DNA of 64,000 bases from Pseudomonadota bacterium (lineage in GTDB: Bacteria; Pseudomonadota; Alphaproteobacteria; Sphingomonadales; Sphingomonadaceae): NCBI GenBank assembly GCA_023389105.1, contig JAEWEY010000001.1, positions 124,001 through 188,000 of the forward strand. The letters are read 5' to 3'. Positions 1-10,044 of the stretch are shown piece after piece; the first letter of the stretch is position 1, and each line of letters starts with the position of its first letter. The position numbers were made by a program, and so were the translations under genes. The notes beneath the pieces were generated by a model. The model made no database searches. It was not told the DNA's origin and worked only from the letters and a program-made list of their open reading frames with translations.

Positions 1-1
1 C

Positions 2-1375
<1,374 letters not shown>

Positions 1376-1422
1376 GCGTTTCAAAATGCGGCGTTCTCTT
1401 CGGAGGACGCCGCATGAAACGC
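1376..1422 (+). terminator. Two-tier hairpin directly after rpsA
   Basis: Directly after the rpsA stop codon, GCGTTTC pairs with GAAACGC (7 bp). Inside that, ATGCGGCGT pairs with ACGCCGCAT (9 bp) around a 12-base loop, with three unpaired A on the left side. The following bases are not a clear U-tract, so it may be an attenuator or an mRNA 3'-end stabiliser between rpsA and ihfB rather than a strict Rho-independent terminator. Confidence 0.55.
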
Positions 1423-1510
1423 TCTTGCATGGGACCAGATATCCTGACAGCGTGATGGTCAGGCGGCTCCGGGGGGCTTGGGGCCGGGTGCATTTGATAC
1501 GGGGACGCCG

Positions 1511-1807
1511 ATGATCCGTTCTGAACTGGTGCAGAAGCTCTGCTCCGACTTTCCCGATCTTACACAGCGTGAGGTCGAAGGCGTCGTCAGCGCCATCTTT
1601 GATTCCATTACCGACCAGTTGGCCAAGGGCGGCAGGGTTGAATTGCGTGGCTTTGGCGCGTTCTCAACGCGGAATCGCGATGCGCGCGTCGGCCGCAACC
1701 CGCGGACTGGCGAGAGCGTGTCGGTCGATGCCAAGCGCGTGCCCTACTTCAAGCCGGGCAAGGAAATGCGCGAGCGGCTCAATCTTCAGGAAGTCACCGC
1801 GGAATAA
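1511..1807 (+). CDS. ihfB: Integration host factor beta subunit
   Basis: A 98-residue HU/IHF-family DNA-bending protein. It pairs with IHF-alpha to bend DNA by about 160 degrees at promoters and recombination sites. The family signature is clear: an IRSELVQKL start helix, GRVELRGFGAF, the GRNPRTGE arm tip and YFKPGKEMRERLN. ATG at 1511 is chosen over an in-frame upstream GTG at 1478 because IHF-beta proteins begin just before this helix and a GGGGA lies 5 bases upstream. It follows rpsA, but the lapA that usually comes next is about 17 kb away on the other strand here. Confidence 0.94.
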   Translation: MIRSELVQKLCSDFPDLTQREVEGVVSAIFDSITDQLAKGGRVELRGFGAFSTRNRDARVGRNPRTGESVSVDAKRVPYFKPGKEMRERLNLQEVTAE

Positions 1808-1849
1808 CGGTTGACCCGCCGGCCCTGTCGAGTGGACAGGGTGAGTGTT

Positions 1850-1935
1850 GCGGACGTGGCGGAACCGGTAGACGCTGGAGACTTAAAATCTTCTGCCCTT
1901 TGGGCGTGCGGGTTCGAGTCCCGCCGTCCGCACCA
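1850..1935 (+). tRNA. tRNA-Leu(UAA)
   Basis: An 86-base tRNA with a long class II variable arm and an encoded CCA. The acceptor GCGGACG pairs with CGTCCGC, the anticodon loop CTTAAAA gives UAA, and the T arm contains GGTTCGAGTCC. It reads leucine UUA/UUG-type codons. It lies between ihfB and the GGDEF/EAL gene. No integrase or duplicated 3' end is seen nearby. Confidence 0.96.
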
Positions 1936-2022
1936 ACGAAAGTAACGCCGCCCTGCGGCTCGGACATTTATTTAACCCTTGTTGGATAATGCTGTCGCTC
2001 ACGTAACCGCAGTGAGCCGTCA

Positions 2023-3612
2023 GTGAGTAAAGTAAGCGAATCCCGATTGATCAACGCGCGCCGCGATGTCGTCGTGCTGGCGGTGTTGATCACGGCGGTC
2101 ATGCTGCTGATCTGGAACGGAAGCTCATTCTTCCACAATCTCAACATCGGCGGCCCGCAGTTCGGGCCTGAGGTTCGCCTCGCAAGCACCGCCCTGACGC
2201 TGAACGTGGCGCTCATCTTGTTCGGCTGGCGCCGGTACGTGGACCTGCAGCATGAAGCGGAGATGCGCGCGGAGCACGAGCGCCGCGCAGTGGTGCTCGC
2301 GACCACCGATACGATTACCGGACTATACAACCGCAAGGGCTTTGCCGATCGGGCGGGCGTACTGTGCGCGGAAGCGGCAACCCGCGGCGACGAGCTGATC
2401 GTCATTTCGTTCCAAGTCCACCGGTTCAAGACGGTCAACGACCAGCACGGATATGAGACCGGCGATCGCTTGCTGAAGACGCTTTCGATTGCGCTTGCCG
2501 ACGAGCTTGGACCGGACTCGGTGCTGGCGCGGTTGAGCGGCGACGAATTTGCAGTCGCGCTCGCCTTATCCGACGACCAAATCAGCAAAGCGGACCGGCT
2601 TGCCGAAGCGGTTCTGAAGATCGTCACCAAGCCGCTATTGTTCGAAGACAAGATCATCCAGGTCGGCGCCTTCGCCGGTATCGCATCCGCGCGCGGTAGT
2701 GACGTCCGTATCCCAGACCTCCTCCGACGCGCAGACATTGCGATGGATCATGCACGTAGCGGCCGAGTTGCGCGGCCGATTTGGTTCGATGCGGGCATGG
2801 AGCGAGCGCTGATAGCCCATGCCGAGATCGAGCAGGGTATCCGCGTCGGCCTCGATCACGGGCAGTTTGTGCCATTCTTCGAGCCGCAGGTTGACCTCTC
2901 GACCGGGCAGATCGTCGGGTTCGAGATGTTGGCCCGGTGGAATCATCCCCTTTCTGGCATGATCGGGCCGGACGTCTTTATCCCGGTGGCGGAAGAAATC
3001 GGACTCATCGGGCGATTGTCCGAGCATGTCATTGCCGAGGCCCTTCGCGAGGCCGCCAATTGGGATCCGTCGATCAAGATTTCGGTCAACATTTCCCCAT
3101 TCCAGCTAGCGGACGGTTGGCTCGCCCAGCGCATTGTCCGCACGCTTGCGGACACTGGCTTCCCTGCCGAGCGGCTCGTCATCGAGATCACTGAAAGCTC
3201 GCTGTTCGCCGACATCGATCTCGCCCGGACGATCGTCACCAGCCTGAAGAACCAGGGCATCCGTCTTGCGCTTGACGACTTTGGAACGGGCTTCTCTTCC
3301 CTTGCCCACCTGCGGTCGCTGCCGTTCGACATCATCAAAATCGACCGCAGCTTCGTCACGCAGATCAACGCCAAGCGAGAAAACGGCGCCATCGTGCGAG
3401 CAGTGACCACGCTGGCCAACGCGTTGCAGGTTCCGGTTTGCGTCGAAGGCATTGAGAACGAGGAGTCGTACCGGACCGTCGTCCAGCTCGGCTGTGAGAT
3501 CGGGCAGGGCTGGTACTTCGGCAAGGCGATGCCTGCCGAAGCGGCGCGCGAGCTCCTCGACGCGCGCGAACGCAACAATGAAGTTCCCTTGCGCAGCGTA
3601 AGCGCGGGCTAG
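2023..3612 (+). CDS. Membrane-anchored GGDEF-EAL cyclic-di-GMP protein
   Basis: A 529-residue protein with two N-terminal membrane helices (about 15-34 and 50-68), a GGDEF domain (about 90-255) and an EAL domain (about 268-515). The cyclase signature reads SGDEF rather than GGDEF and no RxxD inhibitory site precedes it, so cyclase activity may be weak or lost. The phosphodiesterase domain looks complete: EMLAR in place of EAL, SVNIS, EITES, DDFGTGFSS, KIDRSF, EGIEN and GQGWYFGK supply the metal and catalytic residues. It is probably a net c-di-GMP hydrolase. A GTG start is used. No partner gene is adjacent. Confidence 0.88.
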   Translation: MSKVSESRLINARRDVVVLAVLITAVMLLIWNGSSFFHNLNIGGPQFGPEVRLASTALTLNVALILFGWRRYVDLQHEAEMRAEHERRAVVLATTDTITGLYNRKGFADRAGVLCAEAATRGDELIVISFQVHRFKTVNDQHGYETGDRLLKTLSIALADELGPDSVLARLSGDEFAVALALSDDQISKADRLAEAVLKIVTKPLLFEDKIIQVGAFAGIASARGSDVRIPDLLRRADIAMDHARSGRVARPIWFDAGMERALIAHAEIEQGIRVGLDHGQFVPFFEPQVDLSTGQIVGFEMLARWNHPLSGMIGPDVFIPVAEEIGLIGRLSEHVIAEALREAANWDPSIKISVNISPFQLADGWLAQRIVRTLADTGFPAERLVIEITESSLFADIDLARTIVTSLKNQGIRLALDDFGTGFSSLAHLRSLPFDIIKIDRSFVTQINAKRENGAIVRAVTTLANALQVPVCVEGIENEESYRTVVQLGCEIGQGWYFGKAMPAEAARELLDARERNNEVPLRSVSAG

Positions 3613-3719
3613 TCACTCTACAGGCAGGCGTATCGGCGTCCCGCCGCGGGACGCAGGGAGCCGCTTGCGCTCAGCGTGGTTTTTGACATGGTAAAGACCA
3701 CGTTAGGAATTGACGCATT

Positions 3720-3890
3720 ATGCAGCTTGCCCGGCCTGTTATCGCAGCCAATCCGCGCCGCTTTGGCCGCGGACCGTTTCGCTGGGATCACCTGGTGCCG
3801 GCGCCTGCACGGCAGATTTCTTCGGACCTCAAACTGTTCGCGATGACCTTCGCTGCCGGCTTCCTATTCGTGTCGATCCTGATCGGCTGA
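3720..3890 (+). CDS. Small membrane protein, 56 residues
   Basis: A short open frame with a proline- and arginine-rich N-terminal half (about residues 5-32) and a C-terminal hydrophobic helix (about 39-56) that ends the protein. The topology suggests a tail-anchored or single-pass peptide. It lies tail-to-tail with the LplT-like gene, with only three bases between stop codons. A TTGACA at 3683 could be a -35 box, but no convincing -10 is seen. It is not recognised as any named family. The composition and positioning look like a real sphingomonad small protein. Confidence 0.55.
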   Translation: MQLARPVIAANPRRFGRGPFRWDHLVPAPARQISSDLKLFAMTFAAGFLFVSILIG

Positions 3891-3893
3891 TTA

Positions 3894-5171
3894 TCAGTCG
3901 CAGGCTTGGTGGAGCTTCCAGCCAAGCCAGGCTGAAACTACGCACATTCCCGCGACCAACAGCAACTGACTTCCCGGTCCAAACCCAAGGCTGCTGAGCC
4001 CAAAGGCAAGGCCCGACCCGACCACCATCGCGCCCGAATTGACGATGTTATTGGCTGCGACTGTTCGCGCCGTTTCCGACTGGTCGACGGTGGTGGTGAG
4101 GAAGGCGTACAACGGCACGACGAACATGCCGCCGGTGATTGAAATCGTCAGCAGCGCCAGGATCATCAATGGCGCGCTGGGCTGATAGATAAAGTTGCCA
4201 AGCGTGATCAGTTCACCATCCGCGTGGTCAGCCCAGCTCTGTGCCACGAAGTAAAGGAACAGGACGCAAACACCCATCGCCAGCACGGAACCCGGTGCGA
4301 ACCGGGCAGACACCTCGCTCTTGAGCAGCCGGTTGATCAGGATCGAGCCGATCGCAATGCCGATCGAGAAAATGGCGATGAACAAGCTTGCCACATGTTC
4401 GTCCGCGCCGAGGACGTTTTTGACGAGCGGCGGAAAGATGATGATCATCACCGCGCCGATGGTCCAGAAGAAGCTGATGGCGCAGATCGCCAGGAACAGC
4501 CGCGGGATGTGCATCGTCCCGCTCACTAGCCGGACCGACGCGCGGAAAATATGCCAGTCCGGTGGGCGGGCGTCGCTATGCGGGGGAGCCGATGGAACCT
4601 GGCGCCCAGTCAAAAAGCCGACCGCGGCAATGATCACAGTAGCAGCGGCCGCTATCTTGGGGAAAGCGGCCAATCCGCCGGCCGCAATCGTCCCGCCCAA
4701 AATGGCGAGGTAGGTTCCCGCCTCCACCAGGCCCGTGCCGCCCAGCACCTCGTCCTTGCGCAGATGCTGCGGCAGGATGGCGTATTTGATCGGACCGAAA
4801 AACGTCGAATGAACGCCCATCGCGAAGACTGCTGCCAGCATTAGCGGCACGTTCGCGAAAATCAGACCCGCGCCGCCGATCGCCATGATGAGGATCTCGG
4901 CCAGTTTGACGATGCGGATGAGATGCGCCTTGTCGCGAATGTCGGCCAATTGTCCGGCGGCCGCCGACAAAAGGAAAAAGGGCAGGATGAACAGGCCCTG
5001 CGCAATCGCGTTGAACTGCGCTTCCTTCGTCGCGTCCGAATAGAGCTGATAGGTGACGAAAAGGACGACGCCCTGCTTGAACAGACTATCGTTGAACGCG
5101 CCGAGAAACTGCGTTGCGAACAGAGGCACGAACCGCCGCGCGCGGAGCAGGTGGGTAACGTTCTGGATCAA
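3894..5171 (-). CDS. MFS transporter, LplT-like lysophospholipid flippase
   Basis: A 425-residue major-facilitator protein with about 12 membrane helices. The start LFATQFLGAFNDSLFKQG and the segment HSTFFGPIKYAILPQHL are typical of LplT and of the transporter half of LplT-Aas fusions. Those proteins carry lysophospholipids across the inner membrane for re-acylation. No acyltransferase domain is fused and none is encoded nearby. The gene is divergent from pgsA (92 bases between starts), which fits a phospholipid role. The substrate is inferred from family resemblance only. Confidence 0.8.
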   Translation of the reverse strand: MIQNVTHLLRARRFVPLFATQFLGAFNDSLFKQGVVLFVTYQLYSDATKEAQFNAIAQGLFILPFFLLSAAAGQLADIRDKAHLIRIVKLAEILIMAIGGAGLIFANVPLMLAAVFAMGVHSTFFGPIKYAILPQHLRKDEVLGGTGLVEAGTYLAILGGTIAAGGLAAFPKIAAAATVIIAAVGFLTGRQVPSAPPHSDARPPDWHIFRASVRLVSGTMHIPRLFLAICAISFFWTIGAVMIIIFPPLVKNVLGADEHVASLFIAIFSIGIAIGSILINRLLKSEVSARFAPGSVLAMGVCVLFLYFVAQSWADHADGELITLGNFIYQPSAPLMILALLTISITGGMFVVPLYAFLTTTVDQSETARTVAANNIVNSGAMVVGSGLAFGLSSLGFGPGSQLLLVAGMCVVSAWLGWKLHQACD

Positions 5172-5263
5172 GTTGAAGCGGTTACTGCAATTGAAAATGG
5201 AGCGTCGGCATAGCCAGCTTTGCCTGACGCGCCAAACCCTTCTAACGCTCCCGTCCGAAAACG

Positions 5264-5830
5264 ATGCTGTCGCTGCCGAACCTCCTCACGCTCTCGCGCA
5301 TCCTGGCGGTGCCGATCCTCGTGTTCCTGCTGTGGCGGCCGGCACCGATCGATTACGCGATCACGTTCGTGCTCTACTGCCTGGTTGGAATCACCGATTA
5401 CTTCGACGGATACCTCGCGCGGGCGTGGGGCAGCATCTCACGACTGGGCCAGTTCCTCGATCCCATCGCCGACAAGATCATGGTCGTCGCCGTGCTCATC
5501 ATGCTGATTTCCAGCCGCAAAGCGAACCCGGTCCCGGAGATCGCTGGCCTGCACATCATCGCCGCTTTGATCATTCTGCTGCGCGAGATCATCGTCTCTG
5601 GCCTGCGCGAATTTCTGGCGTCGCTGCAGGTGTCGGTACCGGTCAGCGCGCTGGCCAAGTGGAAGACGACGATCCAGCTTATCGCGCTCGGGGCGCTGAT
5701 CCTGGGCGGCGCGGTCCCGCACATGCCTTGGGTCCACACCGTTGGACTGGTCAGCCTGTGGGCAGCGGCGGCGCTCACGCTGATCACCGGCTACAGCTAT
5801 CTGCGCACCGGCCTGCGCCACATGGACTGA
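5264..5830 (+). CDS. pgsA: CDP-diacylglycerol-glycerol-3-phosphate 3-phosphatidyltransferase
   Basis: A 188-residue CDP-alcohol phosphatidyltransferase that makes phosphatidylglycerol phosphate from CDP-diacylglycerol and glycerol-3-phosphate in the inner membrane. The catalytic signature is complete: D45-x2-DG-x2-AR-x8-G-x3-D66-x3-D70. Helices flank it, including a strongly hydrophobic stretch at about 74-105. The N-terminal NLLTLSRILAVP is typical of PgsA. The length matches the family. The divergent LplT-like gene suggests a shared lipid-homeostasis theme. Confidence 0.94.
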   Translation: MLSLPNLLTLSRILAVPILVFLLWRPAPIDYAITFVLYCLVGITDYFDGYLARAWGSISRLGQFLDPIADKIMVVAVLIMLISSRKANPVPEIAGLHIIAALIILLREIIVSGLREFLASLQVSVPVSALAKWKTTIQLIALGALILGGAVPHMPWVHTVGLVSLWAAAALTLITGYSYLRTGLRHMD

Positions 5831-5940
5831 GCTGTAATCGATTTTGTGCGTCTGACTGAACGACTTTAATCGTTTCAGCCGTTTGTTCGACACGCCTAGG
5901 CAGCACCTCGACTGAGTCACAATCGGAGAGGTTTGCGAGC
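5831..5940 (+). promoter_or_regulatory. katG upstream region with paired TAATCG words
   Basis: The 110 bases before katG hold two copies of TAATCG (5835-5840 and 5867-5872), 32 bases or about three helical turns apart. The same word occurs immediately before the oxyR start (9145-9150). A GGAGAGG (5924-5930) serves as ribosome-binding site. An OxyR-operated promoter is expected here because oxyR sits just downstream of katG, but no classical OxyR site was recognised, so the function of these words is inference. Confidence 0.35.
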
Positions 5941-8169
5941 ATGGACGCGAAGACTGGCGAAATGGGTGGTTGCCCGATGGGTCATGGTGATGGTGGCGTC
6001 CGTGCGCTTCTTGGGCGGCAGAACCGCGACTGGTGGCCGGATGCCCTGGCCGTCGATATCCTCGCGCCAAACGGCGCAGCAAACCCGCTTGGCGATGACT
6101 TCAACTATGCCGAGGCGTTCCAGAAGCTCGATTATCAGGCGCTGAAGGCCGATCTCACCGCGCTAATGACGGACAGCCAGCCGTGGTGGCCGGCCGACTA
6201 TGGCCACTACGGACCTTTTTTCATCCGCATGGCCTGGCACGCCGCGGGCACCTATCGCACCGGCGACGGCCGTGGCGGCGCCAACAGCGGTCAGCAACGC
6301 TTCGCCCCGCTCGATAGCTGGCCGGACAACGGCAACCTGGACAAGGCGCGCCGGCTGCTGTGGCCGATCAAGCAGAAATACGGGAACAGCATCAGCTGGG
6401 CCGACCTGTTCATCCTCGCCGGTAACGTGGCCATCGAATCGATGGGCGGGCCTGTGTTCGGCTTCGGCGGCGGCCGCGCGGACGTCTTCGAGCCCGAAAA
6501 GGACATCTACTGGGGCGATGAAGACAAGTGGGTGAACGAGGGCGTCCAAACCCGCATCGATGAGGAACGCGGTCTGCAGGACCTCGACGGTCCGCTCGCC
6601 GCAATTCAGATGGGCCTCATCTACGTAAATCCGGAAGGCCCGGGCGGCAATCCCGACCCGCTGAAGTCTGCTCGTGATATCAAGGCGACGTTCGAGCGCA
6701 TGGCGATGAACCATGAAGAGACCGTCGCGCTGACTGCCGGCGGTCACACCTTCGGCAAGGCGCACGGCAACGGCGATCCTTCGACGCTCGGCGCGGCGCC
6801 GGCGGGCGGCGATCTCGCCGCCCAGGGCTTCGGCTGGGTCAGTGGCGAAGAACATGGCGGCATCGGCGAGCACACGGTCACCAGCGGCATCGAAGGGTCA
6901 TGGGTGAACACGCCGACGCAATGGTCGGAGAACTATTTCCGCCTGTTGCTCGACTATGACTACGAGCTCGTCCGTTCGCCGGCGGGTGCGCAGCAGTGGC
7001 AGCCGGTAAACCAGAAGGAAGAGGACATGGCCCCCGCGGCCTGGGATCCTTCCAAGAAGGTCCCGACGATGATGACGACCGCCGACATGGCGCTGAAGAT
7101 CGATCCGGAATTCCGGAAGATTTCCGAGAAATTCCGCAACGACCATGAGGCGTTCAAGGATGCGTTCGCGCGGGCGTGGTTCAAGCTGACCCACCGCGAC
7201 ATGGGTCCGAAGGTCCGTTACCTCGGCCCGGACGTTCCCTCGGAGGATCTGATCTGGCAGGACCCGATCCCGGCCGGCAATACGCCTTCGGACGCCGATG
7301 TCGCGGCGGTGAAGGCGAAGATTGCAGATAGCGGCCTGACCGTTCAGCAGCTGGTGAAGACGGCCTGGGCGTCGGCTTCAACCTACCGCAAGTCGGACCA
7401 TCGCGGCGGCGCCAACGGAGCACGCATTCGTCTGGCTCCGCAAAAGGATTGGGAAGTCAACGAGCCGGCTGAACTTGCCAAGGTGCTGAGCACGCTCGAC
7501 GGGTTGCGCGGCAATTTGTCGATGGCCGATGCGATCGTTCTTGGTGGTGTCGTTGGGCTCGAGAAAGCCGGCGCGAAGGACGTTCCGTTTACCGGCGGCC
7601 GCGGCGACGCGACGCAGGAGCAGACGGACGCCGACAGCTTCAAGTGGCTCGAGCCGGAGGCCGACGGCTTCCGTAACTATCTGCCGAAGAAGCTGCGCGT
7701 GAAGACGGAAGAGATGATGCTCGACCGTGCCGCTCTGCTCGGTCTTTCGGTGCCGGAGATGGCCGTTCTGGTTGGTGGTCTTCGCGTCCTCGGCGCCAAC
7801 TACGGCAACAGCCAGCACGGTCACTTCACGAAGCGCACCGGCGTCCTGACCAACGACTATTTCGTCAATCTTCTCGACATGACCAATGTTTGGAAAGCCG
7901 TCGATGGGTCGGGCGACGAGGAATATGTTGCCACCGATCGCGCCAGCGGCGGCGAGACTTGGCGCGCGACGCGTGCGGACCTGGTGTTCGGCTCGAACTC
8001 GGAGCTGCGCTCGGTTGCGGAAGTCTACGCGCAGAAGGATTGCGAGGAGAAGTTCGTTCGCGACTTCGTCAAGGCGTGGACGAAGGTGATGAACGCCGAC
8101 CGCTTCGATCTTCAGCAGAAAGCGAAGAAGGCCGAGCCGATCGGCATCGCCGAACCGGTCAACGCGTAA
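5941..8169 (+). CDS. katG: Catalase-peroxidase KatG
   Basis: A 742-residue bifunctional haem catalase-peroxidase, full length for the family. The distal haem residues R96, W99 and H100 sit in RMAWHAAGTYR. Tyr in LIYVNPEGPGGNPDP and Met in RMAMNHEET can form the Met-Tyr-Trp adduct needed for catalase activity. The proximal His is in GGHTFGKAHG. The degenerate C-terminal half is complete. It removes hydrogen peroxide in the cytoplasm. The gene is convergent with oxyR and is probably induced by it. Confidence 0.98.
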   Translation: MDAKTGEMGGCPMGHGDGGVRALLGRQNRDWWPDALAVDILAPNGAANPLGDDFNYAEAFQKLDYQALKADLTALMTDSQPWWPADYGHYGPFFIRMAWHAAGTYRTGDGRGGANSGQQRFAPLDSWPDNGNLDKARRLLWPIKQKYGNSISWADLFILAGNVAIESMGGPVFGFGGGRADVFEPEKDIYWGDEDKWVNEGVQTRIDEERGLQDLDGPLAAIQMGLIYVNPEGPGGNPDPLKSARDIKATFERMAMNHEETVALTAGGHTFGKAHGNGDPSTLGAAPAGGDLAAQGFGWVSGEEHGGIGEHTVTSGIEGSWVNTPTQWSENYFRLLLDYDYELVRSPAGAQQWQPVNQKEEDMAPAAWDPSKKVPTMMTTADMALKIDPEFRKISEKFRNDHEAFKDAFARAWFKLTHRDMGPKVRYLGPDVPSEDLIWQDPIPAGNTPSDADVAAVKAKIADSGLTVQQLVKTAWASASTYRKSDHRGGANGARIRLAPQKDWEVNEPAELAKVLSTLDGLRGNLSMADAIVLGGVVGLEKAGAKDVPFTGGRGDATQEQTDADSFKWLEPEADGFRNYLPKKLRVKTEEMMLDRAALLGLSVPEMAVLVGGLRVLGANYGNSQHGHFTKRTGVLTNDYFVNLLDMTNVWKAVDGSGDEEYVATDRASGGETWRATRADLVFGSNSELRSVAEVYAQKDCEEKFVRDFVKAWTKVMNADRFDLQQKAKKAEPIGIAEPVNA

Positions 8170-8178
8170 CCATTGATT

Positions 8179-8212
8179 GGCGCTCGGGCCGGTTCAGGCC
8201 GGTTCGAGCGCC
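8179..8212. terminator. Hairpin shared by the 3' ends of katG and oxyR
   Basis: A 14-bp stem (GGCGCTCGGGCCGG against CCGGTTCGAGCGCC, with two G-T pairs) closes a six-base loop. It begins 9 bases after the katG stop codon and runs into the last codons and stop of oxyR (8194), so it could terminate both convergent transcripts. There is no U-tract, which lowers confidence in intrinsic termination. Confidence 0.5.
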
Positions 8213-9144
8213 GATACATCGACCGGTCGGATTTCCGGCGCGACGTCGCCCACAATCTGGCGAAGTGACGCAGCAAGCATCTGGAATTCGCTCTCGCGCG
8301 GGCTCGAGCGGCGCCAGATCAACGCGATGCGTCGAAACGAATGCGCGGATTCCAGTGGTTTTGCATCCACGCCGGTGCCGGAAAGAATGCCGGCCTCGAT
8401 CGCCATACCCGGAATGAAGGTCAGGCCGAGGCCGTTGTCGACCATCTGCACGAGAGTGTGCAGCGACGTTCCCATCATCGCCGCCTGAGCGCGCAAGTCC
8501 GGCCGATTGCAGGCCGAAAGCGCGTGGTCTTTCAAACAGTGTCCGTCTTCCAGCAGCAAAAGGCGGTTCTCGTCGATGGTCGCGGCATCGATGACGTCTG
8601 CTGTCGGCGCTTCCCCGCGCGGGTAGGCGACGAACAACGGATCCTCGAATAGCGCGACGCTGTCGATCTCCCCGCATGGGAAGGGCAGGGCAAGCAGCAC
8701 GCAATCGAGCTGGCCACGGTGCAACGCCTCGCAGGCGGCGCCGCTAGTCTCCTCACGTAGGTAGAGCTTCAGCTCCGGCCACTGCTCGCGGAGGCGTGGC
8801 AGCATCGTTGGCAGGAGGAAGGGAGCGATGGTGGGAATGACGCCCATCCGTAGCTCACCGTGCAGAGGGCGTCCCTGCGCGCGCGCCAGTTCCGCCAACT
8901 CTTCGGTCTCACGGAGGACCTTGATCGCCTTGTCTGAAATTTTCTCGCCGAGCGACGTGAAGCGCACAACGCGTCGCGTCCGCTCGACCAGCGTTACGCC
9001 AAGCAATGTCTCAAGCTCGCGAATGCCTGCCGAAAGGGTCGACTGCGTTACGAAGCAGGCATCGGCAGCCTTGCCGAAGTGGCCAAGCCGCCGCAGCGCG
9101 ACGAGATACTGGAGCTGCTTGATGGTGGGCAGGTGGACAATCAT
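8194..9144 (-). CDS. oxyR: Hydrogen peroxide-sensing LysR regulator OxyR
   Basis: A 316-residue LysR-type regulator with an N-terminal winged helix-turn-helix (about 5-65) and a LysR substrate domain (about 93-300). The redox pair of OxyR is visible as C203 and C212 in GHCLKDHALSAC, which form a disulfide on peroxide exposure. This, with the adjacent katG, separates it from generic LysR proteins. ATG at 9144 is preceded by an AT-rich stretch containing TAATCG. It probably controls katG and itself. Confidence 0.93.
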   Translation of the reverse strand: MIVHLPTIKQLQYLVALRRLGHFGKAADACFVTQSTLSAGIRELETLLGVTLVERTRRVVRFTSLGEKISDKAIKVLRETEELAELARAQGRPLHGELRMGVIPTIAPFLLPTMLPRLREQWPELKLYLREETSGAACEALHRGQLDCVLLALPFPCGEIDSVALFEDPLFVAYPRGEAPTADVIDAATIDENRLLLLEDGHCLKDHALSACNRPDLRAQAAMMGTSLHTLVQMVDNGLGLTFIPGMAIEAGILSGTGVDAKPLESAHSFRRIALIWRRSSPRESEFQMLAASLRQIVGDVAPEIRPVDVSALEPA

Positions 9145-9205
9145 TAATCGAAAAATCCAATCACACGCAGGGTGGTAATGGACTTGAACGATTTACGCGA
9201 GTCAC

Positions 9206-9302
9206 CACATCCCATGTGCCTCCTCGGAGGCGCGCTGGCCGCCTTGCCCCCTGAGAAGGCCAGTGTTCAACAGGGGCGGGCACTCTCCCCAGGCCCGCCC
9301 CT
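9206..9302. other. Intergenic region with four perfect inverted repeats
   Basis: The 166 bases between the oxyR start and the end of the TSUP gene hold CACAT/ATGTG (9206-9218), GCCTCC/GGAGGC (9218-9231), CTGGCC/GGCCAG (9235-9263) and AGGGGCGGGC/GCCCGCCCCT (9272-9302) in a row. The last is a 10-bp stem lying 9 bases past the TSUP stop and could end that transcript. The others are unexplained. A small RNA with a CCTCCT motif is possible. No U-tract follows the last stem on either strand. Confidence 0.45.
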
Positions 9303-9310
9303 AAAATCTC

Positions 9311-10044
9311 CTATCCAAAAGCACGATAGAGTCCGAACAGGCTGACTATCGTCAGCAGCGCGCCGACGAAGGTCAGCAGCCGGTCGGGATCGACCCGCTT
9401 GGCGATGAGGGCGCCGAAGGGAGCCGCAACCACGCCGCCGATAAGTAAGCCCAGTGTCGCGGTGGTGAAGGCGGCCCAGCCAGCGTCGCCAGGAATGTCG
9501 CGCTGATTGTCACGGTCAGAAAGAATTCGGCGGTGTTCACCGTTCCGATCGTTTTCCGCGGATTACTGCCCTGAACGAGCAGGTTCGAGGTGACGATCCC
9601 GCCCCAGCCCCCGCCGCCAGCCGCATCCAGGAAGCCACCGAGAAAGCCGAGCGGTGAGACGATGCGCGGCCGCCGTTCCGTATGGCGATGCATGATCCCC
9701 CGATAGAATAGGTAGAGCCCTAGCACGGTCAGGTAAGCGAGCACGAAGGGCTTGGCGGTGCCCGCGGGGATCGCCGTCAATACATAGGCGCCAAGTACGC
9801 CGCCGATGACACCGGGAATGACAATCTTGAAGAATAGCCACCAGTCGACGTTGCGGTGCGCGACATGGCTGATGCCCGACACCGCGGTCGTGAACGTCTC
9901 GGCCGTATGCACGCCCGCCGAAGCCGCAGCTGGCGGAACTCCCATGCTGACCAATAAGGTGCTGGAAATCTGGCCGTACGCCATGCCCAGCGCGCCATCG
10001 ACGAGCTGCGCGGCAAAGCCGATGAGGATGAACGGAAGGAGCAC
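9311..10044 (-). pseudogene. TSUP (TauE/SafE) family sulfite exporter, frameshifted
   Basis: The first frame codes for a typical TSUP start (FILIGFAAQLVDGALGMAYG), then GFLGGFLDAAGGGGWGGI and NTAEFFLTVTISATFLATL, and goes out of frame near 9480. Moving by one base restores a good family ending (GWAAFTTATLGLLIGG, ALIAKRVDPDRLL) that stops at 9311. One missing G in the run at about 9474-9480 explains this: CTGGCTGGG where CTGGGCTGGG is expected. It may be a real mutation or an assembly error. The intact product would be about 240 residues with 7-8 membrane helices and move sulfite or organosulfonates. cysE lies upstream, divergent. The GTG start at 10044 is uncertain. Confidence 0.82.

Noticed and set aside
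3710..3997. A 95-codon plus-strand frame overlapping the end of the LplT-like gene
   Set aside because: It runs into the convergent gene; the shorter frame at 3720-3890 gives a more plausible membrane peptide.
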